Below, one piece after another: positions 33,191 through 44,406 of a stretch of DNA of 64,000 nucleotides. Where the stretch lies: positions 116,468 through 180,467 of the forward strand of contig ML976773.1 of the NCBI GenBank assembly GCA_010015655.1. The letters run 5' to 3'. This DNA comes from Bimuria novae-zelandiae CBS 107.79 (Eukaryota; Ascomycota; Dothideomycetes; Pleosporales; Didymosphaeriaceae). Position 1 is the stretch's first letter. Each line of letters starts with the position of its first letter. Below the pieces are notes generated by a model. The model saw only the letters and a program-made list of their open reading frames with translations, ran no database searches and was not told the DNA's origin. A program made the position numbers and the translations under genes.

Positions 33191-35039
33191 AGTATTTTTT
33201 AAAGTATAGAGAGCCCTCTACTAGAGATTCTCGTAATAATAGCTTTCTTAGTGGCTCTATAGCTTTAGGGAGCTGGCTGAGGTGTTGGTGTTGGGTGTGC
33301 ATTGAGTGGACCTGTACACTGACTATGCCAACATGGTATATAGCCGAGCTTAAGCCTGCCTGCGGCCGCGCTTGAAACGCGTATTGTACCACCGTACCGG
33401 CTACCTACAATAAAAGACATAGCCAACGAACGATAGACGTCAACTCTCAAAACAACTGCCGAGATGAGAATTAGCGACGAGCGTTCAAGTAGAGTAACGA
33501 CCCATGTGGCATGTTGGTAGAGGAGACCAAACTGCAGAGCAACATCCCTTTGAAACTCACCGCTTCACTACATGGAATCAACATCGTACTATTGTGGCGA
33601 AAACCTAGCAGCCAACATCATCCACGGATGGACGGAGTGAAGTCCGCGTCTCAAAGGCATCACTACCATGCGAGTAGAGACTGGCGGGCCTGGTTCTATG
33701 TTTGTAGAGCTAATGAAAGGCGTGCCTAAGCCTGCGGTACTATTCGCGCCTGGCGCAGGAATCTCCATCGTACCATCGTGGCGAATCCCACAAACATCTG
33801 CCTGACGACCAATAAACCTCGCCCGCGTCTCAAAAAACATCCACTAACGGCGTATGGAGTAGGGTCCTCGCATATACATATCCCCATGCTTCTGCAAAAA
33901 NNNNNNNNNNAAAAAAAAAGGTCCAAAATACGATGCCTCCGAGTACGTCTGTGTGACTATCTGCATCTCCTCCTGGAAAGGTCCGAAATGATGAGCAATA
34001 CACAGACCACGGTCTCGATCTCAGATCAGATTCATGCTTTCCACATGGAGAAAAGTGACTGCGTACGCTCCGTCCGAAGTTCAACCTTATGGGAACGGCC
34101 CCGGGAACTGGAACCATTGGAGGGATTGAAGCCAGCGGATGTCTGTTTTCCGCCGTGTTTGGAACGAAGAGTTCGGAGTTGCGTCCGGTTTTTCGCATGG
34201 GCTTTGTGTTGGAAGGCTTAAGCGGAGCAAGGAGCCCTGGAGGCAGGTAAAGATTACTCTCCAGGCGGGTTGTTCCACAAGTTAGGAATGAATGGTGGTG
34301 ATGAGCATCAGAACCGCGTGATGCATGTCGTCTTTATGCAAAGGTGAGAACCTTTAGTTGAACTTACCTCGGCCGCCTTATTTGATACATTATGTAGTAG
34401 CGACGGTAGACCTAATTGCCTTTTTTGCCTTCCCTGGCCTAGCCTTAGCACCTACGAGCTACACGGCCTTACTCGACTTACATATATCAAAACGTGATCA
34501 ACTCACAGCGGCCGCCTGGGCGTGGACCGTGTCATGTTCGAGTGACATCCCCACACGCCCAGCATGCCAACAGGTACTTTCCAGATGCCTGGGCAGCAGA
34601 TTAAATGATGCCCTAGCAAAAGGGCCGAGGGATGTCCCATGCAGGATCTCGATCCTAGCTCAAGCGAGCTCGCTACAGCACGACCATCGACGACCGAACC
34701 CCTCCACCATCACTCATTATCAAACTCTACACACTTGCGCCCCGGCGCAAGGTACCCTTCGAGACCCAACTCCCCGTCCCTACCGGGCGTTCCCGCACCC
34801 CAGTCCAGCCCGCCCCATGTCGACCAAGGGCAGGCGAGCCCAACGCCCGGCCATCCCAACCCCGTGAACATCACACATCAATATCTCCACCATTTCGCAG
34901 CAGAGTTTGGTAAGCGCCCGCGTAATCCGCAAATACGAACACAACATCCCAAGCTATCCCCCGCCGGAAGATTTCCAACGGGAGGATAAAAGGCCTAGAC
35001 CGCGACGGCACATGCAGGAACGTTTGCTCGCACGTAAAC
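33191..35039. other. Gene-poor stretch with a direct repeat and an assembly gap
   Basis: An imperfect direct repeat of about 180 bp is visible (GGAATC-CATCGTAC-GTGGCGAA at about 33577 and 33760, and CGCGTCTCAAA at about 33646 and 33824). A 57-codon plus-strand frame at 34089-34258 looks protein-like but matches nothing known. No gene is called. Confidence 0.4.
33901..33910. other. Ten-base run of N (sequence gap) inside a poly-A tract
   Basis: Ten N bases are flanked by AAAAA on the left and AAAAAAAAA on the right. The true length of the homopolymer is unknown, and frames reading across it are unreliable. Confidence 0.98.
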
Positions 35040-35720
35040 TTTATCTGTACCGGTACATCGTTGTTGCTTGTTCGATCAGCCACCTCTTACTAGACTTCGG
35101 CCCAAGGCGAAATTTGTCGGACCTGTTGTACCATCCAGGCATCACGCCGTCAGGTCCGGTGAAGATTTGAAGCCTGCACGGCACTTCCGAGTCAGCTCGT
35201 CCGCGGTGAAACCACTTGGTCTCCTTGGAGCCTTGGAACAGAAGGTCGCACATCCATCCGATAGCGCCGCTGTTGACAGGTGTCGCAGCTTGTCACTGTG
35301 GGACTCTACCAGCGGGCTTCCGCGAGCACCACATTTGCCCGGATGTATTTGAACCTGTTGCTCCGGGGGACCGGGAGGACTGGAGCACCCCACACGTCAG
35401 TCAGCAAGTCGGGATGCATAGCAGCGGGGAGACGGCCCTGCCGGGCTCGCTACACAGAGTCGGAATGCCGCAAACTTTCGAGGATCGCCTCGCAGCAAGT
35501 CATCCAGTTCCGAGGAGCGTAATGGGAATTTGGAAAAGAGGTGTAGCCTGAAACTGGAACTTTTTTGATCGGTGTAGGAAAATATGCGAAAGTGAAGGAC
35601 GAAATGAGACAATGAACGTTGATCGTGAAGGCAGTGCCCTTGATCCTTCAACGCCACCAACGGAACCTCCCACAAGCAGGCATCATGGTAGCTGCCCCCG
35701 ACACACACCACTCCAGGAGA
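35040..35720 (-). pseudogene. Decayed protein-coding sequence, family unknown
   Basis: Minus-strand frames read as protein-like text in patches, but jump frame and contain stops. One patch runs DLLTDVWGAPVLPVPRSN and on; another reads MCDLLFQGSKETKWFHRGR. A continuous protein cannot be read without frame changes. I do not recognise the family. It may belong with the decayed sequence at 36400-37080. Confidence 0.3.
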
Positions 35721-36399
35721 ATCCCACGGTCACCCCGGCCAGCCTTGTCCTAGGCTTAGCGACAACAAACCCACAAGATGTTCCATGGCATGCTGTACGT
35801 CCAGAGCCCGCAAAAAGGTTCTTCCGAAATGGGAGGGTAGATTAGAATGTTTCGAGGGCGTTTTGTCGGTGCTTCGTCTGTGGCCGAAGGGAGCAAGCCA
35901 ATGACTCAGGTTCCCGCACGGCCCGGGGCCCTTCCGTCACATCCAACCAGCCCTTTTTGCGCAGCGAACGTCGTTTGCACTTTGCAGCAACCAAACAGAG
36001 GCAGGACAGTTTTATCTGCTGACTATTCCAGCACCCTTGGCCATGACTCGCCTCGGCCATGTGGGCTACGCACACTATCCTCGCATTGGAACATTCTGTA
36101 TTAGGAAGTCAGTTTGTGCGACGACACGTAAAGCCGAGCATTGGCAAAGTTTGCTCAACAACCGACTTTGACAGCCGACATGAAGGCCTGACACTTTCTC
36201 CGTGTGTTTTCTCATCAGAGAAATAATGTGGCGGGCTAGCAATGCACATCGACGATGTTGATGGGCATGTGCTGCAGCGTGGTGTCACGCCCAGCTGCCG
36301 GCTATGGATGGCAGGGACAAGGCGAAACAGTGATGCGCATGATCGGCCATGGATGCCACGAGTCATGGCGACTCGCATGCCCCTCCATGCTTGTCCACT

Positions 36400-37080
36400 C
36401 CGAGATGCGCGTCGCCGAGAGTTGGAGGAGAAAGGAAGGTTAGGGAGGGGCGCATGTCGTGGTTCTATCGAATTGCCTGCTGTGCAAGGATGAAAAGACG
36501 GGTTTTGACAGCGTTGTCTTCCTCCGCACCACGAGCCCGGAAACTAAGCCAGAGAGGCGCGATACTGTTTTCTCGGCGGAAGTTCTGCTTTGCTTCTGGT
36601 GGGGATGCTTCTCCGAGTGTGTACGAAATGTCGTGCAACATTCCGGCACCGGGAGCATGCTCAGTGAATCCAAACTACTTCTCGTAGCGCGTCTGCAAAT
36701 ACCGTTCGCTTGAAGATACCTATTCAAGCTTGACAGACAGGTGGGACAGCTGTAGCTCGAGGCTGTGTTCGAAAAGGAAAATGGTATTCTGGATCTGGTC
36801 CTGGAACAGGTCCAATCATGAAAAGCACCCATCTTTGAGGGTTGGCGCAAGATGCACTGGAATACGGGTCCACAGCAACGAAATAATCCGGCTCGGGCTT
36901 GCAGTTGGGCCACAATGCGCTGGGCTCGCCTTGAGTGCCCCACTGTTGGACATCCTGGATTGCCTGGCCCACACTCTCATGATGACCGTTATCGTAAGAG
37001 TTGTACAGGGAAGGAAACGAGTGGCACCGCGCTTGGGCGGATCTCCTTCTCTCAAAAGTGTAACATTGAAGTCATGAGGC
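36400..37080 (-). pseudogene. Decayed protein-coding sequence with in-frame TAG stops, family unknown
   Basis: One minus-strand patch (about 36985-36790) reads NSYDNGHHESVGQAIQDVQQ, continuing WGTQGEPSALWPNCK. Another frame (about 36800-36640) reads DLFQDQIQNTIFLFEHSLEL, continuing HLSVKLE, with TAG stops where Gln would fit. The second patch is amphipathic and could be coiled-coil, loosely like CorA-type fungal proteins, but this is weak. The TAG positions fit CAG-to-TAG change by RIP. Confidence 0.35.
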
Positions 37081-37314
37081 CATTTGCATGAAAGAGGTGA
37101 CAGCGAGGACGACCGGGAGCCACTGAAATTGGATCAATCTCAAATCTGCTAGTGCGATGAGCTCGACCAAGTGATTGTTGCTTGAAAACTTTGTCACAGT
37201 TCAGTCACAGTGTGGTGTGTGGTGATATCAGGGACCATCTTCCGTTAATGCGAAGCCTTAATAATTGCAGAGATGGGGAAGAGTCCAGATTAAAGGGCTG
37301 CGGTAAGCCGGGTA

Positions 37315-39161
37315 CTCGCCCCACACCCCAACCGGAGGTTGGCCCTGCGCAGCCTAACGTAACTTTACGCTGCAGATTTTTCTATTTTATTAATAAATAA
37401 CCTATAACTATACCTAAATATTATAGTAAAAGTTATAAAATTAAATAGCATATTTTTAATTATCTCTCTAGTTTTTTAGCTTAAAAATACTTAATTTTAT
37501 AGCTATAGCACGTAAATAAAGTATATTTATTTCGCGACTTTAAGCGCGCGCTAGAGGCCAGATTAGCTACTATAACTATAGTAGTATAAATTTATAACTC
37601 TTAGAGACTTAGGATAAAGCTTTAAAGTTATATATATATTACTATAACACTATTAGCATGTTATACCTTATACTATAGTTAAAAAGTGCTATTTAATTTA
37701 TCCTTAATTATATACACCCTAATAGCAAAGCTCCCTTAATTAGTGAGGACTAATTATTATAATAACTATTAAGAAATCTAAACTACTATTATATAAAATA
37801 TAAGTTGCAGCATATTAATTATATAATAATAATAACGTTTAAAGGTTATAGCTATTATTTTATTAAGCTTAAAAAGGTATTATACACCTACGGCGTTACC
37901 TTATTAGACACCTATAATATAGATAAAACTAGCTTCCGCATAGGCGTTGGTAGTAATTAATAAATTATTACTATAAAGCTTAATTATCCTTATGTCTCTA
38001 CGTTAAAGATATTTTATAATTATTAAATTAATTTCTAGTAATAAAGAAGTGCTTAAACTGATACTTATTATATAATATATTAATTACGTTTATTATTAGT
38101 ATATAAATATGGCGCTACCTAATAACTATATAATTACTATATTAATATTAAAATACGCTAATAACTTTATTTTAATAAAGTATTTAAAGTTTTTTTAATT
38201 TTAAACGCGCGCGTGCTACAAAGGTAGATTATATTTATTTTTATTTAATAAATTAGTAACTACTTTATTATTAAGTTTATATAGTTTTATAATAATTATA
38301 AAATACTTCTCTCTTTACTATTATTATATTTATTATATTATTTACAGCCTTTAGACGTTATTTATTTTTAGCTATTAAAGTAGAATTATAAAATAGCTAT
38401 AAAAATGGCTACCTAAACTAAATATATAAACTTTAATAAAGTTAAAATTTTATATATAATTTATAGGATTAGAATAATTATATTTATATATTAAATAATC
38501 CTATGCGCCTAAAAAAAAGCTAATTTTTTTAATTTAAACCTTATTTATATAAAGCTACTAGCACCTATTTAGACACTATTCTTATTAGTTTTATCTACTA
38601 TTAATTTAAGCCCTATTACTAATATACTTAAGTATATTAATGGTAGTATTAAAAAATTTCGCGTCCTAGAGAGAAGTAATATATTAAGTAAAAACTTATA
38701 AAATTCTTAAAAAGCTTATAATTACTAGTTAATAGTCTCGTGCTAGCTAAGCGCGATTTTATAAATATTACTATAATAGCTTAATAATAATAAAAAAGTC
38801 AGATTAAAGATAAAATACTAGTATAAAAAATAGTATAATAATTATTAAAGTAGCGTAATAAGTAATTAATTAGCGTATAGAGCTTAAGGCTTAAAAGGTT
38901 GCTCGAAAGGCGATAAAAACGTACAAGGACGCCTACTTGCAGAGCCTATAAAATCAGTCCTAATAGGTCCCATCTCTCAGAGAGATGACTGTGGATCCTG
39001 CCCTACTTGCTACACCAACGCCATTGTATATTAGTCTATATAATTGAAGTCTACGCTGTTAAAAGACCAGATTAATTTTAATTCTCTATACAAAGTTACA
39101 TTAGGCTGCGAAGTTACGTTGGGCTGCGCAGGGCCAACCTCCGGTTGGCGTGTGGGGCGAA
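37315..39161 (+). mobile_element. RIP-degraded pogo/Fot1-like Tc1/mariner element
   Basis: Inverted ends of about 50 bp with few mismatches (CTCGCCCCACACCCCAACCG on the left, TTCGCCCCACACGCCAACCG on the right read inward) enclose 1847 bp. They are flanked by TA dinucleotides (37313-37314 and 39162-39163), the Tc1/mariner target duplication. Size fits pogo/Fot1 elements. The interior is extremely AT-rich. Confidence 0.82.
37500..38500 (+). pseudogene. Transposase relic (DDE_1, pogo/Fot1 type)
   Basis: Around 37907-37955 the plus strand reads TYNIDKTSFRIGVG, which is the DDE_1 motif N-x-DETGF-x-x-GVG with G-to-A changes (E to K, G to S). It is followed by stops where Gln/Trp would be expected. 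This ties the AT-rich interior to the pogo/Fot1 family and shows the coding strand. The end points given are approximate. Confidence 0.65.
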
Positions 39162-39919
39162 TACCTTGGCCGTTAGAAAGTCGGCAATATGCGAGGCGAC
39201 CAATGCGTCCACAGGGCCCGCGGAAGGCGGGGAGTAGAGTTTGGTGGAGATCGCTGAGCGTGGGGTGTCCGGACAGGTTGGAGCCATCCACGTTCATTGT
39301 GGCTGCTACCAGAGTGCATAAATGCCCCTAGGAAATGGTTATCACGGCGTCACGCGTGGCTGACGAGCGCCATGATGCTGACAGTTTTGTGTTAAGAACA
39401 GCGATATAGGGCGGGGCACCGGACTGACTGAACATCCATGAAGCTTTGGCGGGCGCGTGACCTGAGTGCCAGCATACTGGCAAGGGAGATGTAATGCCCC
39501 TAATCTACCGGTGCGAGCTGACGTAGAAAGAAATTCGCTAGAGCAACTCGACGCTATTGGTTTTGGGCCAGTATATGTGGACGGCCGATAGTTACTGATC
39601 AACTATTGATTGAGATGCTGTGTCACCAGAGGCGACGAGGCGATTTGTACATACAGATGAGGAAAACCCGAGAAAGAGATGGAAATAAGATGGCAAGGGC
39701 GTAGGGGTGTGTGATTGGATTCGGCATGCATGCGTTGACTTATTTTAGCGTTGTGAAACACGTTTGCTGATCGGTCGAGAAGGAGAATCTTGCGACGCGC
39801 CGCAAGCGACAGGAACCGCACTGGAAGCCGTCCACGGAACACGGCATCTGGGTTATAGAATTGCCCACACTCCACAGAAGACGCCAGGGCACCATCGATG
39901 CCATTCTTCATCCATGCTC
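39162..39919. other. Spacer between the pogo-like element and the PNGase A-like gene
   Basis: No convincing coding sequence; the 3' flank of the amidase gene is included. A 102-codon minus frame at 39911-39603 resembles no family. Confidence 0.4.
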
Positions 39920-41821
39920 TTAATTCTGTTGGAGTGGGCCACGTCCAAGCATTGCTTTGATTCCAACCTTCGCGTACGTCTGCTGGCCTGATTTTTGCAG
40001 AGACGGTGGGTCCTTTTGGGTCACAGAGGTGTCATCTCCAATGCTCTCGGAGTCGTAGACAACGGAGTCATTCGCGGCCAAGATGTGACGGCGATACAGG
40101 CTCTTTCCCGAGGCTCCAGGACCAGCGAGGCCAGCCAACGAGTAGATCTCTTCGGTACTGCCAGATCCGAAAGACTTTTTGAGAGCTGGTGCGCCGAGAT
40201 AACGTGCAGAACCATTTTGACTGTTGCTTATTTGTGCACCCGCAAACGAAGACGGATAGTCAGGTAACAGACTATAATCAAATATGTCCGCTTCTGTTGG
40301 AAAGGCGAGGTGCCCGAACTTCTGCACAGACTTTGCGCGGCTCATTGTTGCGTCTATGGTGAAGTTGCCGCCCTCGAGGACGTTGTACGAAGAAGACACC
40401 TGTAGAGGATAAGTGAAAGTCCTAGAGTAGCCACCGAGTGATTCAATCTGGCCTCTCGTGGTTTGGGACGTAATCTGGTCGTTGCCACTATTCGAAAGCG
40501 TGCCCTCAATCGCGAAGTTGAGATTCTGAACCCAAGTGACATCTCGGGAACCTTCTGAAGTCGTGATCGTAGAACTAACCGAGAAAGACCTAGAGGCTTT
40601 TACGGAATATTTCAAAGCTTGGTCCGAACCGTTAGCTGCTTTTGTGACTGATGAAGACACCCCCAAGACAGCCTCGGGGGCAGTTATCGTAGGAGCGGTG
40701 CCTTGCGTAGTTCTGCCTGCTGCGTCGAGCCATAAGAAAACCTTCCCAGTCACAACCCAATTCGATCCCACCGTATCCGACAAGTCTGCGTTCCCTGCAC
40801 CATCGTCATTGATCCCCGCAATCTTGATTTCAAAACTGTGCTCTTCTCCGTCGCAGAGACTCGGAAGAAATGCTGAAATGTCGATCTCATTTTCTTGGAG
40901 GTCGAAAGCATCGATGCCAACCACTGGACGCCAAAAACCTGGAACAACACCACCGGTGAAGATCACCGGAAAGGGCCAAGCGACACCAGCCAATGTTCCA
41001 TCGATGTAGAGCTGCAACTCCCTGAAGGGAGAATATCCGTAAAGGGTTGTCTCGCTTCCAAAGACGGTCGTGTCGGAGGAAAGTACGTTAGCCCACCAGA
41101 ACTCTTCGGTTGCTTGGCCAACAGCTGATATGCTCACAACAGCCTTCTTGACATTCTTGGGCAGCGCGAAGGTATCGATAGCCTTAGACTCGGGCACAAC
41201 GAACGCACTGGGCTTGTCTAAAGACGATTGGCGGGCAGATATTGGGACAATAACGTCTGCCGCGTCGATTGTGTCCTCTGCAGTGAAGAAGGTGGCTGTC
41301 AGGGTCGTTTGCCACTTTCCGGTGTATGTGTCATCGACGATGTTGCCGAGGTCAAAAATAATCTTCTGCGGCTCTTTCAACAGTGATACATAGTTGCTCA
41401 TATCCTTCACGTAGGACCATATGATACCGCTTTGGGTCGGTTCGGCGGTAGAGGTCCTCCAAACTTCGGTGTCATTGAGATACATGAGCGCTAAGCGATC
41501 AAATTGCCTTCCAGCGGAGGTGACGGTGAAGTTGATCGTGACTCTGTTGAAGTCACACTCAGGTGGAGTGTAGCTTCCTACGAACGGAACCCCGTAGGAA
41601 TAGGCGAATTCATGAACCATGAGCGTCTGTTCGCAGCTCGTCTTCGGGCTCAGGACAGGCGGAGACACTTGGAGACATTTCAACAATGGCGCAGTTTCAT
41701 TCGGCGAACGACCAGCCAAGGCAGGACCGACTCGGTGCAGATGAGGCTGCGATAAGGCCAGGGAGGCTAAAATTGGGTGCGAAAGAGCCATTAGTATTAG
41801 TAAGAAAGACATGAAGGGCAT
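39920..41821 (-). CDS. Secreted peptide N-glycosidase A-like amidase (PNGase A family)
   Basis: Single exon; start chosen at 41821 because MPFMSFLLILMALSHPILAS forms a clean signal peptide, giving 633 residues. The same frame extends 46 codons further up, but that text is not protein-like. The family is recognised from QTLMVHEFAYSYGVPFVGSY, then CDFNRVTINFTVTSAGRQFD, LALMYLNDTEVWRTSTAEPT and GIIWSYVKDMSNY, typical of the N-terminal domain of peptide-N4-(N-acetyl-beta-glucosaminyl)asparagine amidase A. Known reaction: release of N-linked glycans from glycopeptides, converting Asn to Asp, in the secretory pathway or outside the cell. Several N-x-S/T sites are present. Fungal members are mostly uncharacterised, so activity is inferred from family. 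Confidence 0.85.
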   Translation of the reverse strand: MPFMSFLLILMALSHPILASLALSQPHLHRVGPALAGRSPNETAPLLKCLQVSPPVLSPKTSCEQTLMVHEFAYSYGVPFVGSYTPPECDFNRVTINFTVTSAGRQFDRLALMYLNDTEVWRTSTAEPTQSGIIWSYVKDMSNYVSLLKEPQKIIFDLGNIVDDTYTGKWQTTLTATFFTAEDTIDAADVIVPISARQSSLDKPSAFVVPESKAIDTFALPKNVKKAVVSISAVGQATEEFWWANVLSSDTTVFGSETTLYGYSPFRELQLYIDGTLAGVAWPFPVIFTGGVVPGFWRPVVGIDAFDLQENEIDISAFLPSLCDGEEHSFEIKIAGINDDGAGNADLSDTVGSNWVVTGKVFLWLDAAGRTTQGTAPTITAPEAVLGVSSSVTKAANGSDQALKYSVKASRSFSVSSTITTSEGSRDVTWVQNLNFAIEGTLSNSGNDQITSQTTRGQIESLGGYSRTFTYPLQVSSSYNVLEGGNFTIDATMSRAKSVQKFGHLAFPTEADIFDYSLLPDYPSSFAGAQISNSQNGSARYLGAPALKKSFGSGSTEEIYSLAGLAGPGASGKSLYRRHILAANDSVVYDSESIGDDTSVTQKDPPSLQKSGQQTYAKVGIKAMLGRGPLQQN

Positions 41822-42152
41822 TGCCGCTCGATGTTGACATGCTCGTTTTCCTTCCCAACCCAAACTTCTCTGCTTGCCTTCACCCAACGCCACGGCTCCG
41901 ATGATGCCCATGTTTTGATAACACCCGTTCCGAGCTAGCAGATTTGCCGATTGATGCACACTCCGATGACGCCGCGCTAAGGTATCTCTATAATGGAAGC
42001 CTGGTACACGTCCCTTTGACGCCGCGCAGAATAGGAATAGTAGAAAGATGTGATGACTGCGACGGCGTGAGTTATGTGTCTGTGACGGAAAGCGAGGTGG
42101 ATCAGGCGAACCTCGCTAAAATGTAAATGCAAAGAGAGAATGAGCGATGCGA

Positions 42153-42431
42153 TCAGCCTCGTCCACGGTGGTTGTCCCAGAACCTCTTCGTCGCACTCTT
42201 GATGATGTCCGAGTCCCCAAAACGCGAGCGGTAGTAGTTGATGAGGGCGAACTCGTCTTGTGGGAGGATATAGGTATTGGGCTGGGCTTTTATTTTGGCG
42301 TGGACTTCGGCTAGCTTTCGTTCGAGATGTTGAGCAAGACGCTGGTCGACGCCGGCCGGTGAGTTCTGTGCCAGGTGAACAGCCTGTCCGAGGGTCAGGC
42401 TTCCCATGCCCGCTATATATTCGGCACCCAT
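42153..42431 (-). CDS. Small conserved fungal protein of unknown function
   Basis: An intronless frame of 92 residues. The first half is predicted helical (LAQHLERKLAEVHAKIKAQP). The second half (ILPQDEFALINYYRSRFGDS, then KRFWDNHRG) resembles short hypothetical proteins in other ascomycetes. No signal peptide or membrane segment. The start MGAEYIAGM is the first Met after a stop; a later Met at residue 9 is possible. Function unknown. Confidence 0.6.
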   Translation of the reverse strand: MGAEYIAGMGSLTLGQAVHLAQNSPAGVDQRLAQHLERKLAEVHAKIKAQPNTYILPQDEFALINYYRSRFGDSDIIKSATKRFWDNHRGRG

Positions 42432-44406
42432 GGTGGACGATAACAGACGATTGCTGGAATAAAGTAGATACGGACGGGGCGAGGACGAGAATGGAAGGCG
42501 CGAGTAGATAATGGATACAGACTACGGTAGGAAGTGGCAAGAGCAAGTAACGAAGGCAGATACAGGCGGAGCGGGGAGGCTGCAGAGGCTCAAAGTATAT
42601 AAATATACGTACCAGAAAGGCGCACGTGTGGAATAGAGGCCAAGTCAGGTCAAAGTGCTTAGTTTGAAGCTGTAACCCACTGGCGACGGATGTGCTCCGT
42701 TTCGGGAGCTGTCAACGCTGCAGCTGCAGGCCTACCCGCGCAATGAACGCATGTGCCAGCAGCCCTGGTCCTGCAAGGAAGCGATGATGCCTGAGCAATG
42801 GCAGGGGACGAGCAGTCAAGAGTCAGTGAGCCCAGGTGGGGGTGCACGACGCCGTTCCTGGAGGAGGTGTGTCCCGCTGTGTTGGTACGCTGAAGCACCC
42901 AGCGCAGACGAGCAGCGCGCAGGCCAATGAGTGGCTGATGCGGGCTCCCCTAGGGCAGTCTATATGGCTCTGTATTTTAATAACAAGGTTCTTCGCGGCC
43001 GTCAGCTTCTGGATTCGTAGGTTGGAGTCGCGACTGGTGCCGAAACAGGGTCAAAACTCAAAACTCTAATAAGTAAACCTTCGCAGCCGTGTCGCCGACC
43101 CACGCAGCGAGAGTCGCATCGACTGCGCATTTGGCGGTGGGTGACAATGCCACGCGTGTTGCTCAGCGCATGGGGAGCGACGATGACGCGTGAAGAGTGA
43201 GGCCAGGATCGGCAGTGGGGACGACGGAGACGCGACAGCGGGGGTTGCGTCGCCGCGAGGCCTTGAGTGCGGTGCGACATGCCATGGTCGAATTAGGCTA
43301 TTGAGCGTCTGTGAACCGCTGCAGGCCGGCTCGACATCAAACGCTCTCATCTGCAGGCCCCATTAGTCACGCTCTCCCCTTGTCCCGAAGATAGCAGATC
43401 GACCGACAACGGCGTGCCATGGAGGAGTCCACAACCCAGCGCGTGCTACATCAAGCCTCATCCGTTCCACGGCGCAGTCGCACGACTTGCGCTCTCACGG
43501 CGAGACGCCCCGCAGTTTAACATTTCAGAGAGGGTGAATTGCCCGCGCCATCAAGACAGAATTCGCTTGGGCCGGGCTTCGCGCCCATTAATTGCAAGCA
43601 TCGTGTAACAGTGAGGTCCACGGCGGCATCGAATTCCTTCGGCACATAGAAAGCGAGAGTGTCAGGCGACTCGCGTGCCTGTCCGAGTCACGCTCTTCAG
43701 TCGAGATGAAGTGCTTGCACTCGCCTAGCACACCTGAAACAGATGGGGCGGCTTGTGCGGATCTCTTAGCTACCGCAAAAGTTGCTGATGATCGCAGGGT
43801 ATCGTGGGCCGCGCAGACCCAAATAGCCTGAGGCTCAAGAATTGGCTAGCGGCTGGTGACAATGGCTTGACTGTCGACTGCTCCAGAGGTTGCTCACGTT
43901 ATTTCCGCCTGCTTCCGCTTCGATGATCAAAGTGAATGCTCCGCCTCGATGACAAAATGGCCCTCCATTTGCAGAATGAGCGGAACGGGCCAAGTCAAGT
44001 GACCCTTGACCACGGGCGGCGGTTTTGTTGTACATGAATCCTGGTATTGTTGTAGATGAATACATAGTAGCGTCCCTTGCGGTCAGAGTCATAACTGACG
44101 CGCGGACACCCACTGGCGCAGACTTCTGGAATTGCGGTAGAAGCCTGCACGCGACTGCACAGGAGACAAGAGAGAAACGCGAATGCAGCGTCAGTACGAT
44201 GATCTGCTTCAGATGTCGGGCTCGTACCTGGCGAGAATGCTTCAGAGCCCGGAGCCCGGAGCCGATCGGCCCGACCGACCCTGGGTCGGAAAAATAGCAG
44301 CTTCGTCACTTCGCGTTCAGCTGCGCGTACGAAAGACGAACAGTTGCACTGTTACAGTAGAATCCACCGTGACTCCTCACACGTTCTGCCGCATTCCCCG
44401 ACTTCC
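42432..44406. other. Intergenic stretch, no recognised gene
   Basis: Several short open frames exist on both strands, rich in Arg, His and Ser, with no domain resemblance. The last 100 bases are the likely promoter of the DUF1279 gene. Confidence 0.45.

Noticed and set aside
34089..34258. 57-codon plus-strand frame with Gly-rich text (MGTAPGTGTIGGIEASG)
   Set aside because: It looks protein-like but is short, has no family match I know, and lies next to a sequence gap; kept only as a note.
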